Positions 1 to 11,714 of a stretch of DNA of 64,000 bases are shown one piece after another (the stretch's first letter is position 1; every line of letters starts with the position of its first letter). The stretch is from positions 22,846,001 through 22,910,000 of the forward strand of contig NC_056428.1 in NCBI RefSeq assembly GCF_905147365.1, written 5' to 3'. The notes below the pieces were generated by a model, which made no database searches, had not been told where the DNA came from, and was given only the letters and a program-made list of their open reading frames with translations. Origin of the DNA: Aricia agestis. Taxonomy: Eukaryota; Arthropoda; Insecta; Lepidoptera; Lycaenidae. Made by a program: the position numbers and the translations under genes.

Positions 1-2289
1 TCGTATGTTCGTAAGTTCTGATAATTAGATTAGTTTCTTTCCAAGTAAATTATTTAGAGCTGCCGAATGAGACCGGATATAAGCTTAATCGATTTTATTG
101 TACAAATTACAAATATACAATAAGACATTCTTTTAAATAATTTGACATGATAAAAGATGGTACTTAATAAGTTTTTCTCACAATTTAGTTAGAATTTGTA
201 AAACATTTATTTCTCTCTAAATCTCTAGAAATGTGTGTGCAAGCGCAAATCTCGAGAGATTTCCGAACCAATTTCGAATATTCTCTTTTCCTCTTTTGTT
301 GTGTTTGTAAAGATCGTTATTAAATTGAAAAAGAATACCCTAGATAATTAGAAAATTGAAGAAAACTCTAGCTTTTGAGAATTATTTAATGTTAATACGA
401 CGGGATGATGTCTGTCGGGCGCGCTACAAATACAAAAATCTCTTATTTTCATCAGGAACGTGCACGTCGTCATAATCTCCCTATTAATAAACAGTCAAAG
501 AGTTGGAAGCGTGGGTGTTTTATTGTAAATTGATCTTCACTTGAAATTGGGAAGCTGAAACACACGTCAATCGAGAACGACTGATTCCAATACACTGAAA
601 TCAGAGACTAGAAACTAGAAGAATTTATTCACGACTAGCTGTTTTTAAATTTAAAAAAAAAACAATAATATGCATAAAACTGTTAAGAAATATATAAAAT
701 TCCATTTTTACGTCGTTAAATTTTCGGGCTTTCAAAGACCCCCGGGTGATCAACGGCGTCATTTTAAAAGCGCGACCAACTGAGGGTTAAATCAGACAGA
801 TAGACACAATCCATTCCTAATATTGGTATTTAGTAATGCATAACTCAACAGAATCCTTTCGCAGGCTTCATTAAAATTTAAAATTGTCGCAGGACGCAGC
901 TATAACCGGCGAACCGGGGTAGATTTCATTTTGAAATCTTGAATTAAAATAGGCGCTCCTCTCAGCCTCCTAAATATTCCAATTATTTTCAATCGAACTG
1001 GAGAATTTCGGTGAAATGTGGGAAACTCTCGGCGGGCAAACGGTTAGTAGCGGGGAGTTTGTTAACCAATTAACGGCGTTTAAATTGCCATAAAATTAAG
1101 ACTCTATCTTGTTTTTACGTGGAATATTAGCGAGAACTTTGTGATGACAGAATCGAAACACTCTCAAAATTACTACTCAATATTATCGAGTGTGGTTTTT
1201 GTTCTTCGTTTTTATCTGTATATTTTGTGTTTACTTGTCACCCATTGCCTCTGCAGAAAAATATTGCAGCGGGCTTGCTTGCTGCGTTTGCTGAGCTGGG
1301 GTCAAGTTTTGGCATCTGGCATTTGGATTTTCGGCGAAACGTAGTTTCAAGCGTCGTTTAGTAAATAATAAATATTTAAAAATAAATAGAATATCCTAAG
1401 ATATAACCGTCACGGATGTGTCTGATCAATTCATCTAACTAAGACGCTACCTTCACATATTTGGACAAATTGAAGGCGGTGCCGGGTCGCCATAACTGGG
1501 CCAAGGTGAACCGGGTCCCTCCCGTATGCCCGGGCCGGGATAAAAACCGGTTATACCCGAGAAAATAAATAGTTACAAATAGTTAGTTAGGTTTTTGGGG
1601 GATAAGTATTTGAGTGTTGGAATTGTTACCATAATTTTTGTTATTCTATATTTTAATAATTTTTATATTTCTTATTACGAATATAATATATACGTCACCT
1701 ATGGGCTTCTCGCCCATATACTTTTTGTGTCGCTTTTGTAACATTTTTTTCATACGAAGGTTTACAGTTCATCTTAATTGCATAACGCCCGAGGACTATA
1801 TTTTTAATGTCATTAGTAAGTATTTTATATTATAATTGATTTCGTGCGTTTATTAAATTGAACATTTGCTTCATCAAAATCCGTTTTGGATGCTACAATG
1901 CCACGGACACACACACAAATAATGACAAAGGAATAGCCAGACACATCAAACTTATAGCACGGGTGACGGGCCCTCGTTTCGTCGGCAGCTTTATTAAAGA
2001 CGAGGCACACATTTGAGATGTTTCTATGAAATACCACGCCGTTATTGAAGTATAGTTTATAAATTATAATTAATTAACGAAAAACTTACTCATAGCAAAG
2101 TGAATAGAGTAAGTACAGAAATATTATATAAGTTTGTTTATTACTAATTAAATGAGAAATGGCAACGAACTAGGTCTGAGCATCAACTGGTTGTTTTCAT
2201 TTGCCGATGTTTTTATTGTGCCTGTGTAGTGTGTAGGTAAATTAAATTATAAAGTCCGCAATAGTATAGACAGACAGACATAGATATTA
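1..2289. other. No gene recognised
   Basis: AT-rich sequence. All open frames are short and have no recognisable motif. The 1890-2035 segment has a minus-strand open frame, but its sequence is simple and looks like a dispersed-repeat fragment. I see no promoter, RNA gene or repeat I can name. Confidence 0.5.
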
Positions 2290-2295
2290 ATATAA

Positions 2296-2700
2296 CAATT
2301 TATTTGTTAAAAAAATATACGATAAAAACATGATTTCAAAATAATATTAGCTCGATGCACTCCTTCAGGATATCCTATATTATATAATATTTTTTTATGG
2401 AATATTTTTTAGAAAATTTCTTTTTATTCGTGTTTTATCGATAATCAATAAACTGAAAAATATAACTCTTCCTGACATCTATTAGCGAATAATAATACTA
2501 TTTTAAGAGCAACTAATTATTGTTTTAACGACACAACAACAGCTAAAGCTATTCCAGCAGATGGCGTTGTTAAGTAACACGAAGTCAATGAGTGTTTGCT
2601 CGGTCATCCAGGTATAAACTTTAATAATTGTGCAAAATTTCATTCACCTATGTTTCCGCATTTTTCGTCAAAAGGGATCCAAAGCTTTTCGCTTCGACCG
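2296..2700 (-). repeat. Family G Helitron-type element, broken copy
   Basis: This is the reverse complement of the family G copies at 10845, 13681, 32511 and 51261. 2296-2370 matches the part around GCTCGATGCACTCCTTCA, and 2612-2700 matches the 5' part around TTTCGTCAAAAGGGATCC. About 240 bases of unrelated AT-rich sequence separate the two parts, so the copy is interrupted or rearranged. No coding capacity. Confidence 0.7.
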
Positions 2701-2786
2701 ACTAAATAAATTCGACCTTAAATTGAATTATTTTCTTCTTTTGGCTCCCCGTTTAATGTATTGACTATTTCAGATTTATTAAAAAA

Positions 2787-3199
2787 ATCGGTCAAGTGCG
2801 AGTTGGACTTGCGCACGGAGGGTTCCGTACCACAATAAAGCAAAAATAGGCTGAAAATTGGGTTTTTTGTATGGGTGGCCCCACTTACTTATTTCATTTA
2901 TTTAAATTTTATTTTAAATTATTTATGCAAACTGTACAAATAAAATTGAGTATTTCGTGAATATTATTCAAGTGCCTATAATATGTATTGCCATTATTGA
3001 TATCGAGCAAAAAATAGCAAAAAATCATGTTTGTTGTATGGGAGCCCCCCTCAAATATTTAATTTATTTCGTTTTTAGTATTTGTTATTATGGCGGCAAC
3101 AGATAATACACATTATACATTCAGTGAAAATTTTAGAAGTCTAGCTATAGCGGCTCTTGAGTTGCAGCCTGAAAACATACGGAAAGACAGACAGAATAG
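2787..3199 (+). repeat. Repeat A, 3'-truncated copy
   Basis: Begins with the family signature GGTCAAGTGCGAGTTGGACT, followed by GCGCACGGAGGGTTCCGTACC and the GTATGGGAGCCCCCC block. It ends in the GACAGACAGA tract and lacks the other family end (TACCCTTTGGGTACGGAACC). Eight or more copies occur in this window in both orientations. The class is unknown. A 12-13 base inverted motif, GGGTTCCGTACC, lies near both ends of complete copies. Confidence 0.85.
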
Positions 3200-3305
3200 A
3201 AAATTGAGTAGTTACAGAATTAGTTGAAGTTTAGTCGAATTTTGAAAAAAGCAATTATGAAGAATAATTATTTCATACTTTTTAGATCATTTTAAGAATA
3301 TGATA

Positions 3306-3397
3306 AGCATTATTTTTTAACAAAAAATTTAACCCTACTTCCCAGGTAAAAAACAACCTAGGAAGTCGGGTTAATTTTTTTGTTAAAAAATAATGCT
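3306..3397. repeat. Inverted repeat (hairpin), 42-bp arms
   Basis: Arms 3306-3347 and 3356-3397 are nearly complementary: AGCATTATTTTTTAACAAAA pairs with its inverse ending in AATAATGCT. The loop is 8 bases. A half copy of the same arm (TTTTTAACAAAAAATTAAAA) is at about 22130. Likely a snapback remnant of a dispersed element. Confidence 0.75.
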
Positions 3398-3403
3398 AAT
3401 AAG

Positions 3404-3454
3404 GTGTAGCCGCCAAAGACGCCGCGTTCGCGCGGACGCATATAAATCCAGTTT
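3404..3454 (-). repeat. Family J MITE, end fragment
   Basis: Matches the terminal part of the element at 8958-9144 and the fragment at 42004. The reverse complement reads GGATTTATATGCGTCCGCGC and leads into GGCGGCTACACC. Only one end is present. Confidence 0.6.
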
Positions 3455-3874
3455 AAGAAAATATGCTCCTTCGAATTGCTGAAAAAAAGCGCTGTGTTTG
3501 AAAATATTATTTTTTATACAATTTTTTGTCTCAGAATTTACGAAACATATTAAATTAATAGAGTAAATTACGTAATAACTTAAAATTTAATTACGTAGTA
3601 ACTATTTAATAATATGAGGTAGAGTACTATTTTTGTAGCGATAAAATAGTTGTCCGCATCTAAATTCCATTTCAGGAAACCCCTATTATGTAATTCCCTT
3701 TAAATTCTAGTTCCAAGTCGATCAGTTTAATAATTAAATCCCAATTATGACGTGTCATGTCTAATATAAATTGATTTTGTATTAATTAGTGCAATGTGTA
3801 GTTAGTGTAGTAAATGAGATAACGATAATAGTAACTGGAGAAACTAATAAAGGTGGGTTTCCGATCTCCACCGC

Positions 3875-3966
3875 TAGCGACCGCGACCGACAAAATGCCA
3901 CTCATCATGCTATAGGTTTCATTTTGCTCTACGCTATTAAAAATCATCGGCGGCGTTGGTCGCTAA
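3875..3966. repeat. Possible small TIR element
   Basis: The short terminal repeats TAGCGACCGC and GTTGGTCGCTA face each other across about 92 bases. It is short and imperfect, and no target duplication is clear. Confidence 0.3.
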
Positions 3967-4047
3967 ACCAATGTCAGTAGAAATATGAACGGTACCTTAA
4001 CTAGGATGAGTTTGACCAAAAGGTATTCGAAAGATAAACGAAAATTA

Positions 4048-4230
4048 AGTCTCTCGACTCTGTTAGTCTGTCTGCTAACTCTGCTTGCCCCAACCGCCGA
4101 ACTGATTTTTTTTTTGAAAGGATATTCTTTGTATCCCGGGAAAGAACATAAGATACGTTTTATCCCAACCCTGTACAGTTCCCGCACGAAAAACGAATTT
4201 TGGCGCAACGGAGTCGCGGTTGTCATCTAG
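4048..4230 (+). repeat. Helitron-type fragment, 3' end
   Basis: The 3' half contains GTACAGTTCCCGC, then GGCGCAACGGAGTCGC, which can form a small hairpin, then CATCTAG|T. This matches the copies at 11715 and 52445. The end fits the Helitron rule of a 3' hairpin followed by CTAG next to T. The 5' part is decayed. Non-coding. Confidence 0.65.
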
Positions 4231-4397
4231 TGAAGTTATAAATGTAATTTCAAGTTCAACGTATATTTGGTTGACCGAAGCAAATACAAAACTACAGAAA
4301 TAGCTTTTAGTGGGCGAAACGCCTCGGGCTGCAATACGACCTCTTAAAATACCCGAGCGTTCTGCTCACCAGAGATTAACAGCTATTACACTATTAA

Positions 4398-4756
4398 AGG
4401 CGGATTCGACCAAACGTGAGTAAAATTTTACTCGAGTATAACCGTCTCCTAATCTAAGAGTAAGCTGGTTTTGCGTTTTTCCAACTTCTAATCCAAGAAT
4501 GAGGTAATTACACGGGAGTAAATATTTACACGGGCTATTTTGGTGGAGTAAATATTAAACTGAGAATAGTTGCACAACAGGGTTCAACTGTCACGGTTGG
4601 TGTCATTGTGAACTATAATTGACATTTTATTTCATACTCTTTGAGTAACTTGGTAAAATGCAAACGATAATACCCTAGAGTAAATTAAAGGAGTACAATT
4701 ATTCTCATGATAGTAAAATTATACTCGTGTAACTTCAAGTTTGGTCGAATCGGGCC
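4398..4756. repeat. MITE, TAA target, TIR GATTCGACCAAAC
   Basis: A 359-base element with terminal repeats AGGCGGATTCGACCAAAC and, on the other strand, GGCCCGATTCGACCAAAC. TAA flanks both ends (4395-4397 and 4757-4759). A 3-bp TAA duplication fits a non-autonomous PIF/Harbinger element. The interior has many GAGTAAA/TTTACTC motifs in both orientations and no transposase. Confidence 0.75.
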
Positions 4757-5350
4757 TAAGCGCACGATATTACTGATATTAAAAACTTAGCAGCAATAAG
4801 GTTTATTTTTTGAAATTAAAAGGTTTTCGATTTATTTTTATATTTCAGTTGAATTAATGAAAGTTAAATAAAGGTTTACTATTTATGACGTATAGAAAAA
4901 ACTAATAGCTAGATCTCGTTCAAACCAATTTCCGTTGGTAGTTTTATTTGGTTTTCATTATAGAATTAGGACGTTAGAAAAGGCATTCCATACAATCCTC
5001 AGCGCGAAAATGTGTCACTCTCGAAATGAGTGAGCTCACTCGTCTGTAACCAGTGCGCCTTAGGACGCGGTGATAGTCGGACGTTCTTAATGCCCTCGTG
5101 TGCCTTTCGAAAGTGCAGTAACAACACGAGGAATACAAATAAAGGCGAAGGTGTAACATTTCACACGTAAATACTGTGATTTAATTAATTATTTTATTTA
5201 TTGTCTGCCATTTTAAGAGAAAAATCAAAGCGAAGCGTAAAATGAACGAAAGAGAAAGTAGTATATGCTTTACTTTTAGATTACGTGTTTTCATGCATTT
5301 TCGATGAATCATCCAAAAAATATGTATACAATAACTCTTAAAACATTTTT
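4757..5350. other. No feature recognised
   Basis: Mixed sequence without repeats shared in this window. 4974-5159 is somewhat GC-richer and open on the minus strand, but shows no domain or splice context. Confidence 0.4.
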
Positions 5351-5353
5351 TTA

Positions 5354-5378
5354 CTCTCTCTCTCTCTCTCTCTCTCTC
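5354..5378. repeat. (CT)n microsatellite
   Basis: About 12 uninterrupted CT units. Confidence 0.95.
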
Positions 5379-5462
5379 AGTAAAAATATTATCTGTTATA
5401 GACAGTGTTAATAACGGATAATATACTGTCTTTATCAGATAATAATATTACCTTTAGATTTA

Positions 5463-5870
5463 TAGGGTTCCGTACCCAATGGGTGAAAACAGGACCCTAT
5501 TACTAAGACTTCGTTGTCTGTCCGTTTGTCAGTCCGTTTGTCGGCTGATCTGTCTTTCTCCAGGCACAAGATCCGCTATTAGCTACACTTCTGAAATTTT
5601 CACAGACTGTATTTCTGTTGCCGCCATAACAATAAATCCAACACCAAACTTGTTTTTTTTTTGCTCGTATTCAATCACTAATGGCAACGGGTAGGCACTT
5701 AAAATTTTCAATTATATGTGAACTTTAAATGACAAAATCAAAATAAAATTAATTTAAAAAAATTAAAATCAAAATTATTAAAATCAAGTACTTACATTTT
5801 TTTTGCCTATTTTGATTTTTAACGGTACGGGACCCATCGTACGTGAGTTCCACTCGCACTTGGCTGATTT
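5463..5870 (-). repeat. Repeat A copy
   Basis: Runs from the AGGGTTCCGTACCCAATGGG end to the other end, GTGAGTTCCACTCGCACTTGG. Contains the family's CTGTCCGTTTGTCAGTCCG tract and a TCACAGACTGT block. Near full length; non-coding despite short open frames. Confidence 0.85.
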
Positions 5871-6107
5871 ATGTGTCAAAGGTAAACCTTCGCTTTATTT
5901 GCTTGAAATAAACAAGCACAAAATGATTAAATAAATAAATAATAAATAAATAATAATTCATAATTCTTCAGTTCAAGCTACAGCGGCTGCTGGTGAGAAT
6001 ATGGAAACTTTAAATCACAGTTTAAGTTTGAGCTCTGAATATGAGGTAAGTATAGAAATATAAAACTTCTCCGCATACAAAAAGTTACGTATATTCGGAA
6101 AACATAG

Positions 6108-6251
6108 CTGACGAGGCGAGGCGCGACGCGACGCGACCTAAATTTGTATGGATTTGACAGATGTCGTCAGCGTGAGACGCCTTGCGAATCTGTCAAATCC
6201 ATACTAATTTAGAAATGCATCTACGAGTCGCGTTGCGGTCTTAATTGACCC
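6108..6251. repeat. Family F snapback MITE, copy 1
   Basis: The arms contain TTTGTATGGATTTGACAGAT and ATCTGTCAAATCCATACTAA around a GCGTGAGACGCCTTGCG core. The right terminus, GCGGTCTTAATTGACCC, abuts TAA (6252-6254). The left terminus is eroded into GACGAGGCGAGGCGCG. Other copies: 38399, 46575, 54478, 58800 and 62114. TAA/TTA flanks suggest PIF/Harbinger mobilisation. Confidence 0.8.
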
Positions 6252-6254
6252 TAA

Positions 6255-6342
6255 GGGTCAATTAAGACCGTCACGCGACACGTAGATATGCATTTCTAAA
6301 TTTGTACTGATGACAGATTTCAATTGCGTGAGACGTCTTGCG
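6255..6342. repeat. Family F MITE, copy 2, truncated
   Basis: Starts GGGTCAATTAAGACCG directly after the TAA that ends copy 1, in the opposite sense. It stops in the core at AGACGTCTTGCGGAG, so one arm is missing. Confidence 0.8.
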
Positions 6343-6407
6343 GAGTTACGGGAGTTATGTAGTTATTATACTAAACCCGTTACTCCGTAGCGCCAAAATT
6401 TCTTTAT

Positions 6408-6561
6408 CGCTCGGGAATAATTTTTTCCTGGACAAAAAGTATCCTATATCCTTTCCCGTGACTTAGAGTATCTCCATGCCGAACAAAAGCTGTTAAGCGG
6501 TTTGGTCGTAAAGAGATTACCGATAGACACACTTTCGCATATTTTATAAAATTAGTATGGA
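6408..6561 (-). repeat. Helitron-type 5' fragment
   Basis: On the minus strand it starts at A|TCCATACTAAT and carries CGAAAGTGTGTCTATCGG and then ATAGGATACTTTTTGTCC, as at 11715 and 57805. The 3' end is missing. Confidence 0.6.
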
Positions 6562-6613
6562 TTTTACGGTTTTAGTTCTTAAAAATATGATACGCAAGTA
6601 AGATATACAGCAT

Positions 6614-6940
6614 GACTGGTGAGACATGATTGATACTTAAGGAGATTACTCGGTACTCGATTCTCATTATAATTATGTAATAAAATTAGGTACATAATTT
6701 TTGACCAAATTTCCCTTTAAATAAATGAATCATGGACACTTAGTAAATTACTATGAGGCCGGCGCGGCGGCGTGCACCCCGCGCCGCGCGAGACCCCGAC
6801 CGCGCGCGGTGTCCATGCGTTGGGTAAATAATTATTTAACTTTATGCTACATTTACTCAGTGATCATTTGATATTATTTTTTTCAACTAATATAATAGCC
6901 AAAAATCACGTCCTCGAGTAATGAACATGTCTCACCAGTC
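6614..6940. repeat. TIR element with GACTGGTGAGACATG ends
   Basis: GACTGGTGAGACATG (6614-6628) and its inverse CATGTCTCACCAGTC (6926-6940) are perfect, and similarity continues inward for some bases. The element is 327 bases long and has no ORF. No other copy is seen here, and the target duplication is unclear. It contains the GC-rich block at 6754-6826. Confidence 0.6.
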
Positions 6941-6999
6941 TAGTGGCTTGGCAATGAGCACTAGAGAATTAATAATCAGGGACTAATTGGATTTATTGG

Positions 7000-7600
7000 G
7001 TACCATTGGCCATATGCGTCGTTAACTCGTTACAATATATGCTTATAATATACACTTTATGCAATATATACTTTACGCTTGCCATCTGTGTAAGTATGAA
7101 CTCCTCCAAATATGCAGTTTTATATTTGTTTCTCTTGTGCTCATTGCCAGGCCACTATAATAATTATAAAATAAAGAAATCGATTGATACATTTACTGAA
7201 TGTTGATTTAAATTATAAAATAAGTTGAAGGCTTGGCTTGAATGTGATCTGAAAACTTTTGACGACAGATCACAGAAGTAATAAAGCAGTGCAATATTTT
7301 GCTTGGCTCCTTTTACATTTTTAAATGTTTTTGGTGGGATATTAATATTCGAGATGTTAATATTATTATGATCAGTTGAAAAAAAATATTGAGCTGTTAT
7401 TTAATATGTATTACTTAATTTAATATGGCAGTTGATTAATTTTTGCGACAGTAAAACATGGACAGTAATTAAAAATTAATTAGTCGGTTATTTTATCATA
7501 CATATGAAATAGAAGAATATGTGAAGACATAAGTGGATGAAGCGGGTAAGCAAAAATTTGGAAACTGACGTTATTTTGCATAATAATGTTAGGACCGCGA
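7000..7600. other. No feature recognised
   Basis: AT-rich filler between repeats; short open frames have no recognisable domain. Confidence 0.4.
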
Positions 7601-7617
7601 AAATTGTTTGAAATAAA

Positions 7618-8077
7618 ATAATCGACCAAGTGCGAGTCGGACTCGCGCACGAAGGGTACCATTATTAATATTATTATAGAGCAAAATTAGGCCAAAATTT
7701 GTGTGTTTTTGTATGAGAGCCCCTCTTAATTTTTTATTTAATATTTGTATTATTATTAAATATTAAAGTACACATAAAATTAAGGATTGTGTGAAAAATT
7801 CAAGTATCTACCTATTGCTATTATTGATATAGAGCAAGGAAGGCAAAAAAAAAATACGTTTGTTGTATGGGAGCCCCCCTTAAATATTAATTTTATTTTG
7901 TTTTTAGTATTTGTTGTTATAGCGACAACAGATACACATAATCTATGAGAATTTCAATTCCCTAGCTATTACCGTTCTTGAGTTACAGCCTGGAAAAATA
8001 CAGACAGACAGACGGACAGACAACGAAGTCTTAGTAATAGGGTCCCATATTTACCCTTTGGGTGCGGAACCCTAAAA
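7618..8077 (+). repeat. Repeat A, near complete
   Basis: Has both family ends: CCAAGTGCGAGTCGGACTCG at the left and CCCTTTGGGTGCGGAACCC at the right, with the GACAGACAGACGGACAGAC tract before the right end. A good local reference copy. Confidence 0.9.
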
Positions 8078-8206
8078 TGATTATAATAATATTATAATGT
8101 ATATTTAGCTGGATAAATGTATCTAGCTATACATTTTCTTTTATATTAGCTAGGTGATGAAGCAGGTAAGTTGCCACTTGCAAGGTTTTGAAATTTATGA
8201 GAAAAA

Positions 8207-8470
8207 AATCGGCTAAGTGCGAGTTGCACTCGCGCACAAAGTTTTCCGGGCCGTTAGCGAGAGTTAGCAAAACGTTGTGTTTTTTTTGTATGTAAAATAT
8301 AAAAAAAATTATACAAAAAAAAAACCATTTTAATTATTTCTGTGAAAATCTCAGAAGTATATTATAAGCTATAGCGGGTCTAGAGAAACCCTGAAGACAG
8401 AGAGACAGACGGACAAGCATCGTAGTCTCAGTAATAGGAACACGATTTATACCTTAGATACCCTAAAAAT
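8207..8470 (+). repeat. Repeat A, degenerate copy
   Basis: Begins GGCTAAGTGCGAGTTGCACT, keeps the GACAGACGGACAAGC tract and a weak TACCTTAGATACCCTAAA end. It has many substitutions and deletions, so it is older than its neighbour. Confidence 0.7.
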
Positions 8471-8957
8471 GGGTAATGCTCTGCTATTATGTTAAAAAAT
8501 GTTAGTTACCATCTTTATCCACTCATGTCTTCATTTATCTGGAAATTTGTTAAATATTACGAAACATATATTGGAAAATCGTTTTATTTATCTCATGAAA
8601 ATTATTCTGTGAATGCTCTTTTCAGTTAAAGTTTATTTAATTCTGTAATGTGTAATTCTTTCAATTTGCTTTGACCAACATCAGTCTGTGGACTTTAAAA
8701 TACTTACTCACATTTTTAAGACCAAGAAAAGCAAACTGTAAAATAAGCTTTATGTGTTCTGAAGTAGTTTCAAAATTATTATTATTAGTATTGTATTAAT
8801 ATTATCACTGTGACCACAACGCGTTGTGAGCTGTTTTTTCGCTCACTGAGCGATTTCGGTCTTCGAGCGTAACATAATATATAATACATCCAAATAAAAA
8901 TGAAAACAGTTATTCTATTTAGAGATAAAGGTTAGTCGTGGTTTGCGATTTTTTTTA

Positions 8958-9144
8958 GGCTGGATTTATATACGCGCCTGTACGCGCGGTTTGGCCGCTA
9001 TAACGCTCGAGGTCACAAGCAATAGTATGTAACGATTTATTTAAAAGGCGTCGCGATCGCACTGTCTTTTACATACAATTGCTGAGTAATCTCGCGGTAT
9101 AACCGCCAAATCGCGCGTTTGGGCGGGCGCATATAAATTGAGCC
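8958..9144. repeat. Family J MITE
   Basis: 187 bases with imperfect terminal repeats: GGCTGGATTTATATACGCGC at the left and GGCTCAATTTATATGCGCCC on the inverse right. The interior has GGTTTGGCCGCTATAACGC and its inverse CGGTATAACCGCCAAATCG. TTTA or TTA flanks both sides. Fragments are at 3404 and 42004. Confidence 0.75.
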
Positions 9145-9371
9145 TTTATGTTACTTTCTTGTGAAATAAATTTTCATCATAAAATGCATCTCATTGCGTT
9201 GCAATGTGCCACCTGACAATATCGAGAATCGAGATTGAACTGTGAATATTGAATGTCAATAACGACTTTGGCAGGTGACGTCGCAAACAGTTTAAGCAAA
9301 CGAACATCTTACCAGCTATTGCAGTTCATTCACGATGTTTAAGTTATAACGCTTTGAATATTGAAAAATAA

Positions 9372-9562
9372 TCCATACTAATATTATAATTAGTAATTAC
9401 GAAGGGGTGTTTGTCTTTCTGTCTGTTACCCCTTTATGCCTAAACCACTGAACTGATTCCGCAAAACTTTGGTATGGAAATACTTGGAGTCCCGAAAAAG
9501 GACATAATACTATTTATCCTGGAAAAGTTCCAGCGCGTTAAATGAATTTGGGCGCAATTTTT
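9372..9562 (+). repeat. Helitron-type fragment
   Basis: Starts at A|TCCATACTAATATTATAA and has the CTGTCTGTTACCCC and AACTGATTCCGCAAAACTTT blocks. The 3' hairpin and CTAG end are lost after GAATTTGGGCGCAA. Confidence 0.65.
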
Positions 9563-9605
9563 TAATATAATAATACATATTCTTTTAATAATATTATATT
9601 ATAGT

Positions 9606-9642
9606 TATTTTATAAGAAAGAAAAAAAGAAAGAAAAGAAAGT
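9606..9642. repeat. (GAAA)n microsatellite, imperfect
   Basis: A run of GAAA with A interruptions, just 3' of a decayed Helitron-type fragment. Confidence 0.8.
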
Positions 9643-9649
9643 TATTTGG

Positions 9650-10740
9650 TATAACATGAAAATGTATAACATTTGACATAGGTATCTTATGACAATAACA
9701 CTTAGGTAATACCAAATTGGTTCCCATTCAGCAATGTTCCGCAACGCTGATTTTCAATGGGCACCTTAACAACAATATAATATGCTTTTGTTTATATTTT
9801 GTATTCTTTTACAAAAAAATTATTGGAAACGGATGAAATGGACAACAGTCAGCAATAGCTTTTTTCAACTTTGAACAATACTGGTTTTATAGCAGCTTAA
9901 GAGATCAATGCGCTGTGTAAACTGACCACTTTTGAGACGCCAAACCATAATTATTTACATTACTTTTTTAACCTCCGAGAGCGGTGTTATATTAAGTTTT
10001 TTTGATAATTGAAGACGTGAGTGGAAGAATCGAACAAGTAACATTTCGTAACATACGGACAATAACTCATTTTTTCCCTAATTATTTTAATAAAACTTGT
10101 GACTTATCTCATTCATAACCTAGTTAATATAATATCTGGCTACACGTCATAATTTAATCCACAAGATTTCTTTTTCAAATTATTTTTCCGACCTTAAAGC
10201 CTTCATTTAAGCAAAAAAACGGGAAGCTTTTTCATGTTACTTACCTTATTCTTCAACTCACGTCTTGAATTATTATCAGCCTGCTTAGTGCTTTAAAATT
10301 TGGGTTTACCTACTTCATGCAAGATTGTAACAACCTCCTGTTTAGTTGTATTATTTTTTTGTAAAGTAGGTCATTTACTGACCAAGATTTCATAAAGCCA
10401 GTGCTTTAGCTTACTTCGTTTTTCCGCGAGGCCATTATGACGGACAAAATATGTATTCTCTCTCTCTCTTATGGCACTAAGATGTGTCTCGTTTGCACCG
10501 AAACCGGAAACAAAATCACATTAGATAGTTTCTATCGAAATAAGCTTTATCAAGCTATTTGTAGTGTAGAACATATTAATTTCAATCTAATCATTTCAGT
10601 AATTTACGCTAAAATTTTTATTTTTTATGCTACATATTTTAATATCTGATACTTGACAACTAATTCAAGGAATATTCCGCTAGGTATATTAACTTTATGG
10701 TTGCGACACAATTTTAGTACTTAGTAATTAGTAATTTAGT
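9650..10740. other. No gene recognised
   Basis: AT-rich sequence with no repeat shared in the window. The 10437-10649 open frame contains a short CT run and no domain. Confidence 0.4.
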
Positions 10741-10742
10741 AA

Positions 10743-10797
10743 TTTTAGCCTGTCCACATCTCCAGGTCATGACGTGGAGATGTGACGTCGTCAACGT
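10743..10797 (+). repeat. Fragment of the CTGTCCACATCTCCA MITE
   Basis: Has the terminal motif GCCTGTCCACATCTCC and a short inverse GACGTGGAGATGTG, as in the complete element at 38668-39055. Only about 55 bases remain. Confidence 0.6.
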
Positions 10798-10844
10798 GTT
10801 GTAATAATTTACTTACTATTATTTATTTAACGAAAATGCACTTA

Positions 10845-11305
10845 TCTATATATAAATACGTGAGCCAAAAACTTTGTATCCCTTTTGACGAAAAATGGGT
10901 AAACGTAAATGAATGAAATTTTGCACAGTTATAGTTTATATGGTGAAGGAGTGCATCGAGCTAATATTATTTTTAAATGATGCTTTTATCACACATTTTT
11001 TTAACAAATAAAACATTACACTCACTACAACACACACACTAGGGAAAATGACAGATTTTTGAGTGGCAAGCTTATACATACGAATTATACTCTTTTATTT
11101 ATGGTTGAAGTCTGTTTACAACAAGGTGACATGTTGAAAATGGATTATTGTTTTTTTTATTGAATCTTTAGACAATGCTTACACGGCCAGTCTGAGATCA
11201 GCTGAGTCCCAGAGACGAAGAGTTAATAAAGTCAATATTTTTTTTACAAAATATCCTAATATCATTGAAACTAAGGTGGAATTTCGACCATTGGGCGATC
11301 TCTAG
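10845..11305 (+). repeat. Family G Helitron-type element, complete
   Basis: Starts at A|TCTATATATAAATACG and ends GGGCGATCTCTAG|T, so both Helitron end rules hold (5' TC after A, 3' CTAG before T). Shared blocks are CCCTTTTGACGAAAAATG, GGAGTGCATCGAGCTAAT and GATCAGCTGAGTCCCAGAG. Five copies occur in the window. About 460 bases, no ORF, so non-autonomous. Confidence 0.8.
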
Positions 11306-11311
11306 TCAATA

Positions 11312-11437
11312 TAAATAGTAGATGTTGTCCGATTCTCGACCCTAGCCGATATTCTCGCTAAAATTCACGAAAATCGGTGGAGCCGTTTCAGAGGGGTTCA
11401 ACCACGCACACCGTGACACGAGAATTTTATATATTAG
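11312..11437 (+). repeat. Dispersed repeat fragment
   Basis: Contains AATCGGTGGAGCCGTTTCAG and ends ACACGAGAATTTTATATATT. The same blocks recur at 26340-26408. Probably a 3' end of another Helitron-type family. Confidence 0.5.
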
Positions 11438-11714
11438 TTATTTACGACATAACATTTCCATCAGGTAATAAGTATCAAATAACTACAAACGGCATAAAAA
11501 CCGATGAATCACAAGTCACAGTCGCAGTTTTAAAATAACTTACATAAAGGTAGCGGTAAATTAAACTATGAAAATACAACTTTGAAGGCTCTGCTCTGTT
11601 GATTCCAAGTTTTTGATTCTCAATCCTGAAAGAAAACATGGAGGCAGCACGCTATCCCTTCGGAGTTAAAGGGCACTTAACGCTTAACACGTCGTTCAAT
11701 AAATAAAGGTCGAA

